Below, in pieces: positions 54,690-59,549 of a stretch of DNA of 59,549 nucleotides. The notes below the pieces were generated by a model. The model made no database searches. It was not told the DNA's origin and saw nothing but the letters and a program-made list of their open reading frames with translations. The stretch is from Hahella ganghwensis DSM 17046 (GTDB lineage: Bacteria > Pseudomonadota > Gammaproteobacteria > Pseudomonadales > Oleiphilaceae): the NCBI RefSeq assembly GCF_000376785.1, contig NZ_AQXX01000105.1, positions 1-59,549 of the forward strand. The letters run 5' to 3'. Both the position numbers and the translations under genes were made by a program. Position 1 is the stretch's first letter. The number at the start of each line of letters is the position of its first letter.

Positions 54690-56060
54690 ATCCTCAATGA
54701 CAGCTGTATTATTTAGACCTGCGAATCCCTGCTTGTGTGTAATTACCTGTTTTTGGATCTTATATTTATAGTTACCCGCAGATCCTGACGAGTTAGCTAT
54801 GCTAACATCAGCCTTCGCCTCATTTAATACTGTGCTCCCGTTCTTGGTAACATACTCCAAGGCATAGTTGCCAGTAGTGGCTACAGGAATATAAATAAGT
54901 TTACTGTTTGCACTAGGATTTATGCCGTTAACAATAGTACCGTTTAACTTAGCGGATACAGTCGCACTCCCTGAATCATTGGGCTCACTTATTCTTATAT
55001 AACCCGTCGTATTTGTGCCACTGATAGTGGTTGCTATGTCAGAAGTAGCCCCTCCAATAGTATAGCTTTTCTGGAATAACAGCCGATTCCCCAAATCAGG
55101 CGCATGAATTTTTATAGTATGGGTATATGTACTTGATGCCTTTAAATGCGACTTACTGTGGGTTAATGTAGTTCCATTTACTGAAGAAATCAGAGAACTC
55201 CCGCTAGCCTTAGTACTTCCCACCCACAGCGAAGCATACAACTTAACACCCAAGTTTATTAATTGACTGGGAGGATTAACTTTGTAATTCGCAGTAAAAG
55301 AAATCTCCGTGGCTTGACCGTACAGGTAGTTTGTTCCCCATCTATCGATATTAACATTGACCGATGTTGAGCCTTTTCCGAAAGCTTTCACACTTCCTTT
55401 TTCATATTCTTTTATATAATTCGTAGTTGTCCTATTCTGAAAATATGCCCTGGCCATTTTGTGACTTATATCGCGATGTCCAGTAACCAAAAACTCCCCA
55501 CCTCGGTTCAAAGTCAAATTTACTACATAGTTTCCGTCATTAGAATCAAATACAGCTTCAGTTAGCTCTTCTTCACTTACATTAAAAGTTTCGTCAAAAA
55601 GATAACGTTGTGTTTCTATATCCCGATAGATATAGTTATGCGTTACATCATTACTGTCAGCCTCAGTAAATTTCCAAACCATTACAATTGTTTTAGTAAA
55701 TGTATGATTGCCATTTTCATCGAGACCATTGTCTACAATAGCCTCTCTCTTCCAAGCAGAATCATAACTATAGTTGTATGAAGTCAGATTTATATTTTCG
55801 TAAGACGATCCAACAATTACTAATGCATTAGACAACTCCATATCTTTGTCTATGCCACCTTTAACATCTGATAAATTAGAGCCTACACCAACCTGAGCTA
55901 TTACTGCTGGATCAGCCCCCGGGAGACTAGAGTAATATGTTGGCAGATCAACAGTGACATCAGATGTTTTTTCATTCTTGAATTGGATATTATCGGAGTC
56001 AGTAAATATGGGCTGACCTAATTCATTGAAGGTCATGCCTCCTACATCAGCCGTGCTTAA
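54690..56060 (-). other. AT-rich foreign domain inside the YD-repeat shell
   Basis: Roughly 450 codons without YD repeats, rich in Ser, Thr and Asn (for example SGSATVSAKLNGTIVNG), reminiscent of tandem beta-sandwich or Ig-like domains. The base composition is clearly more AT-rich than the flanking repeats. In-frame with them. Unknown function, perhaps receptor binding or a second cargo. Confidence 0.65.
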
Positions 56061-56601
56061 CTGCCAATCGTCAGGATTAATGCCAGACGTCCAACCACTG
56101 TCGACGAGATCCTCATGCAGTTGTGTTGTCAGCTCCTGATATTCGTGCGGCGCTTCAAAAGTATCCGTCAGGCGATTACGTTCATCAAACACACTCACCA
56201 TCATCTGGGTCTGCAGTACTGACAGGGCCTGCAGTTGCGCGGGGGTATCGATCTCCGCCAGGTTCAGCAGGTCACCCGCTTCGTTGGTCAGGTTGTCATC
56301 CACCAGAATAAATTCCGCCGTGGCATTGCCGTTCCGGTCATACAAATACAGCTGTGGAGCTCCGGTTTCCTTGTTGGTGCTGAACAGGCGACCGACCTTG
56401 TCGTATTTGTACTGTTCCTGGTACTGGCCATTGACCCCTTTGGCCTCGATATCCCCATAACCGTTATAACGGGTTTCGTGGCTCAGCCCCGTGGTATCCA
56501 CATGTTTGACTTCCCGGTTCTGGGCGTCATACCAGTACTGGTAGTGATAGGATTTGGTACTGTTGTCCGCCTGGGTCTGGGTCCACTGTTTCTGTACGCT
56601 G

Positions 56602-59549
56602 TTACCGAAGATGTCGGTCTTGTAGTGGGTCACCGCACCGGTGGCATCTTCTTCGGACTGCACATAGCCCAGCAGGTTGTACACCACTTTCTGGGTCTGG
56701 TCTTCGGCATCCACCGAGCCGTGGCGAGTGGTGCTGACCCAGCTCCATGGAGGCCCGGCCCAGTTCGTCATAGCGGATTTCGGTAGTACGCCCCATTACT
56801 CCGCCATCCCCCGGGGCAATGGTGGTGCGCAGGCGATCCAGGTCATCATAGGTGTATTCGGTGGTCCGGGTGGACGCACCGGTCTTCACCGGGGCATTAC
56901 CACTCAGGCTGTAGTCTGTCACGTTGTAGACGATATCCCGAATCTTACGACCCAGTTGATCATAATCCGCCACACTGCGACGATCCGCCTGTACCTGGCT
57001 GGCCAGGACATCTTCGTTGGCCAGATCGGCCAGGTCCTGACCCGCCAGTGCTGCTGCTTGAGTTTCTGCCGCCGAGCGCTGGGTTGCAATATTCGCCTTC
57101 AGTTCATCCAAAGTGGCGTACATCGCCGGATCTTTCGCCTCATAGGCATAACGGTATTCTTCGGTGATCTGCCCAAAACCATTCACCTTCCAGGTGGTGA
57201 GCGCATGATGGCGACTGACATTTAACGAACCCGCCGAGTCTTTGTCATAATGGATGACCCCGGCCTCCAGCTGAGCGGTTTTCTCGCCCCTTGAGTCGTA
57301 GACGTAACGGGTGGTATTGCCACGGCCATCGGTCTGGGCAACCAATTGGCCATTCCGGTCATACAGGTTGAAGGTCCGGATGGCACCGCTACTGTAGCCG
57401 TCATCATACAGACCACCAGCACTGCCACCCTGGGCCAGGGCGGCGATATCTTCTGCCTTGAGGGCCAGATCAAAATGGGTCTCAGAGCGGGTGCGGGTTT
57501 CCACCACCCGGTTATTCAGGTCATAGACCGAGGTCAATTCCCGATAGTCGTCGGTCTCCTGACTTAAGAAGTCGGCCAACAAATTGGTGCTGACGCTGGC
57601 GAGTTCTTCTCCGTACTGACGTTCCAGGATACGGTTGCCCTGATCGTCATAGGCATAGGTGGTCACTCCACCGGTGGTATTCACCTGAACCGTTAATCGG
57701 TTCAGGGCATCGTAGCTGAAGAGCAGTTTCTGTTTCGGTTCCAGCGCCGTGGTCGGGGTACCATTCTCATCGACCTCATAAGCTCTGACCACTTCCACCA
57801 GACGGTTGCCGAACAGGTCAAACTCCCGCGAGGTCACCTGACGCACATTGCTGTAGCTTCTCAAGCTGCCGGTGCTGCTGTAGTAGTCCATGCTGGTCAC
57901 GGCGGACCATACTGCCACTTCCCGGTTCAGTTTGTCGTGCTGGAACAGCGTTGTCCGGGTTTGCCCCGTGATGGTCTTGAAGCTCTGGCTGGCGGCATCC
58001 CAGTAGCTGCCCTCGGTAACCGCCACTTTGTTGCCAAAGGCATCGTAGCGCACCTGTTCGGCCAGTTGCCGTTCGGCCGTGTTGTTGATGTCTGAATTGA
58101 ACACCACCGTGGTGCTCGGCTGAATGGTCGCCGTGCGACGGCCCAGGGCATCGTACTGGTACTGGGTCACCTGGTTTTCCCGGTTGGTCCAGCTCAAGCG
58201 GTTACCGGCCGCATCATAGGTATACTGATCACTGACCACGATGCTGCTGGTTTTCCGGGCCTGTTCCTCCACCACCCGGCCCAGGGTGTCGAACACGCTG
58301 GCCGTTTGACGGTCATGGCTGGCATCACTGACCAGCAGGCTTTGCACCTGGGCCAGGGTCTTGCCGCTCAGATTGGTGCTGATCGGGGTATTCCAGGCGG
58401 TTTTCGACACCACCTGGCCACTGGCATTGTAGGCATAACCCTGCACATAGCCAGCCGGATCCACCTGCAGAGTCAGGCGATTGAGGGCATCGTAGAAGAA
58501 GTGGCCGGTATGGCCTTCGGCATCCGTCGACTGAATCAGGTTACCGAACGCATCGTAGTCACTCGATGTAGTGTAGCCTTCGCTATCAGTCTCGCTGATC
58601 TTGAGGCCACGGCGATCAAAATCCTGGGTGTGGCTGAAGATATCCTTCAACACTTCCACATGGGAGCCGCTGGGCAGGTAGTCCGGATTCAAAAAGCTCA
58701 GCGTGGTGGCATATTTGGACAGCCAGCTCGCCTGCTGACTTGCCCACAGGCTGCTGTCGTCGGCCAGGTATTTCTGCGCCAGGTTCTTCAGGCGGCTTAA
58801 TTCGCCTTGGGTCCACTCCGACAGGTTCGTGGTCAGCTCGTAATAACGGGGATCAATCACCCGGGTGATCTGACCAAAGCCGTTGTATTCATAGCCGGTG
58901 GTGCTGGCCTCGGCGGTCCCGGCCGCCTTGGTTTCCAGAACCACCCGGTTCAGTTCGTCGAACTCGAACGTGCTGATCTGGGCATTGCTCAGCCCTTCCC
59001 CGCTGACCAGTTGCACCACGTTGCCGAAGCGATCGTAGTCCTTGCGGGTCACCAGGGTCTGGCCGTTCACCTCCGGCACATGAATGCGTACCTGACGGTT
59101 CAGCGCATCGTATTCGTAACGGGTGGTGCGATCTCCGCCCTGGGCATCGTTGTTCAGGGTGACGCCACTGCTGACATAGTCCGCCGCGGTTTTCTCATAG
59201 ACAGAGACCGCCGTAGTGTAATGGGTTTCGCTCAGCAGGTTATCGAAGCTGTCATAGCGGTAGCGGATCACATAGCCTTGACGGTCTGCAGCCGCCACCT
59301 GACCATCATCCACCGAGTCTCTGGGGGTTAGTTTGGTGATCAGGCGGTTGTTGTCATCATAGGCAAAGGTCGTGGTGTTGCCCCGGGCATCGGTCACCGC
59401 AATCCGGTTACCCTGGTGGTCATAAGCATAGGTCTCCGTGATCCAGGTTTCGGTATTGCCCACCATCAGACGCTGGGATTGGCGAATGGTCTGGCCCCGG
59501 GCATCGTACTGATAGCGGGTCACCCGTGTCTGGCTGTCCGTGCTCAGGG
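56602..59549 (-). pseudogene. Rhs/YD-repeat protein, N-terminal-side part (continues off the window)
   Basis: The coding frame is open from the right edge to about 56740, with dense YD repeats (RYQYDARGQTIRQSQRL; TTYAYDDQGNRILERQYG). The frame then shifts: an extra C in the run CCC at 56738-56740 moves translation out of the repeat frame, and it stops at 56602 after about 46 nonsense codons. The start of the gene, and any N-terminal delivery domain (PAAR or similar), lies outside the window. Confidence 0.85.

Larger units (their letters stand above)
52815..56771 (-). pseudogene. Rhs/YD-repeat protein, middle part
   Basis: About 1318 codons rich in YD repeats (for example RYDANGNVISETY, YDAVGNRRRV). 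Codons from about 56060 to 54690 form a different, AT-rich, repeat-free insert of roughly 450 residues. The frame is entered only after a +1 frameshift at 56738-56740 relative to the upstream part, and it ends at a single TAG (52817-52815) where the sequence continues in frame with THR-TRP-SER and more YD repeats. Both lesions are one-base changes. It is therefore a segment of one gene running off the right edge, most likely inactivated, unless the lesions are sequencing errors. Confidence 0.82.

Overview
The window looks like a chromosome segment of a marine or halophilic gammaproteobacterium, probably Oceanospirillales/Hahellaceae-like. The clues are the conserved lptD-surA-pdxA-rsmA-apaG-apaH block, slmA, a Pseudomonas-style hut operon under HutC, a nosRZDFYL denitrification operon, and roughly 50 percent GC with AT-rich patches in accessory genes. 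The taxonomic call is inference; no rRNA or marker gene settles it.

Layout. 1-847: the end of an IS3-family element has cut into an ADP-ribosylglycohydrolase gene. 872-4937: the most unusual locus. rtcR (minus strand), the sigma-54 activator of RNA repair, faces an excellent sigma-54 promoter (2696-2711). That promoter points not at rtcBA but at a leader with hairpins, then ten tRNA or tRNA-like genes (Tyr, Ser, Met/Ile2, Lys, Asn, Cys, Arg, Leu, Gln, His), then an HNH nuclease gene. The last tRNA (His) is split by a MITE. Several of the tRNAs are structurally odd. 5115-16044: mostly housekeeping genes on the minus strand (PepSY reductase, slmA, thiG/thiS, a DUF423 protein, then apaH-apaG-rsmA-pdxA-surA-lptD). 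16422-24290: a patatin-like lipase, then hutC and hutIGUH with two HutC operator palindromes and a terminator. 24421-27049: a solute-binding protein, a lipoprotein and a small unknown protein. 27241-35119: nosRZDFYL behind an FNR/DNR-type box.

35471-43990: secreted and virulence-type genes: an S37-like peptidase, a second MITE copy, a leukocidin-like pore-forming toxin followed by a probable toxin chaperone, a MarR regulator divergent from an enoyl-CoA hydratase, an M28 aminopeptidase with a PPC domain, and a secreted tandem CBM21-like protein. 44232-49293: a small membrane protein and a cluster of two glycosyltransferases, a radical SAM protein and a methyltransferase, possibly peptide or glycan modification. 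49626 to the right edge: a giant Rhs/YD-repeat gene on the minus strand, broken by one frameshift and one in-frame TAG, ending in an AT-rich toxin tip with a probable immunity gene.

How the parts may work together: the strongest idea is that the rtcR locus is a damage-inducible tRNA reserve. RtcR is known to sense RNA fragments through its CARF domain. Here it would switch on spare copies of tRNAs whose families are known targets of anticodon nucleases, replacing cut tRNAs instead of (or as well as) re-ligating them. The Rhs toxin and the pore-forming toxin suggest an organism engaged in bacterial and host conflict, where such a reserve would be useful.
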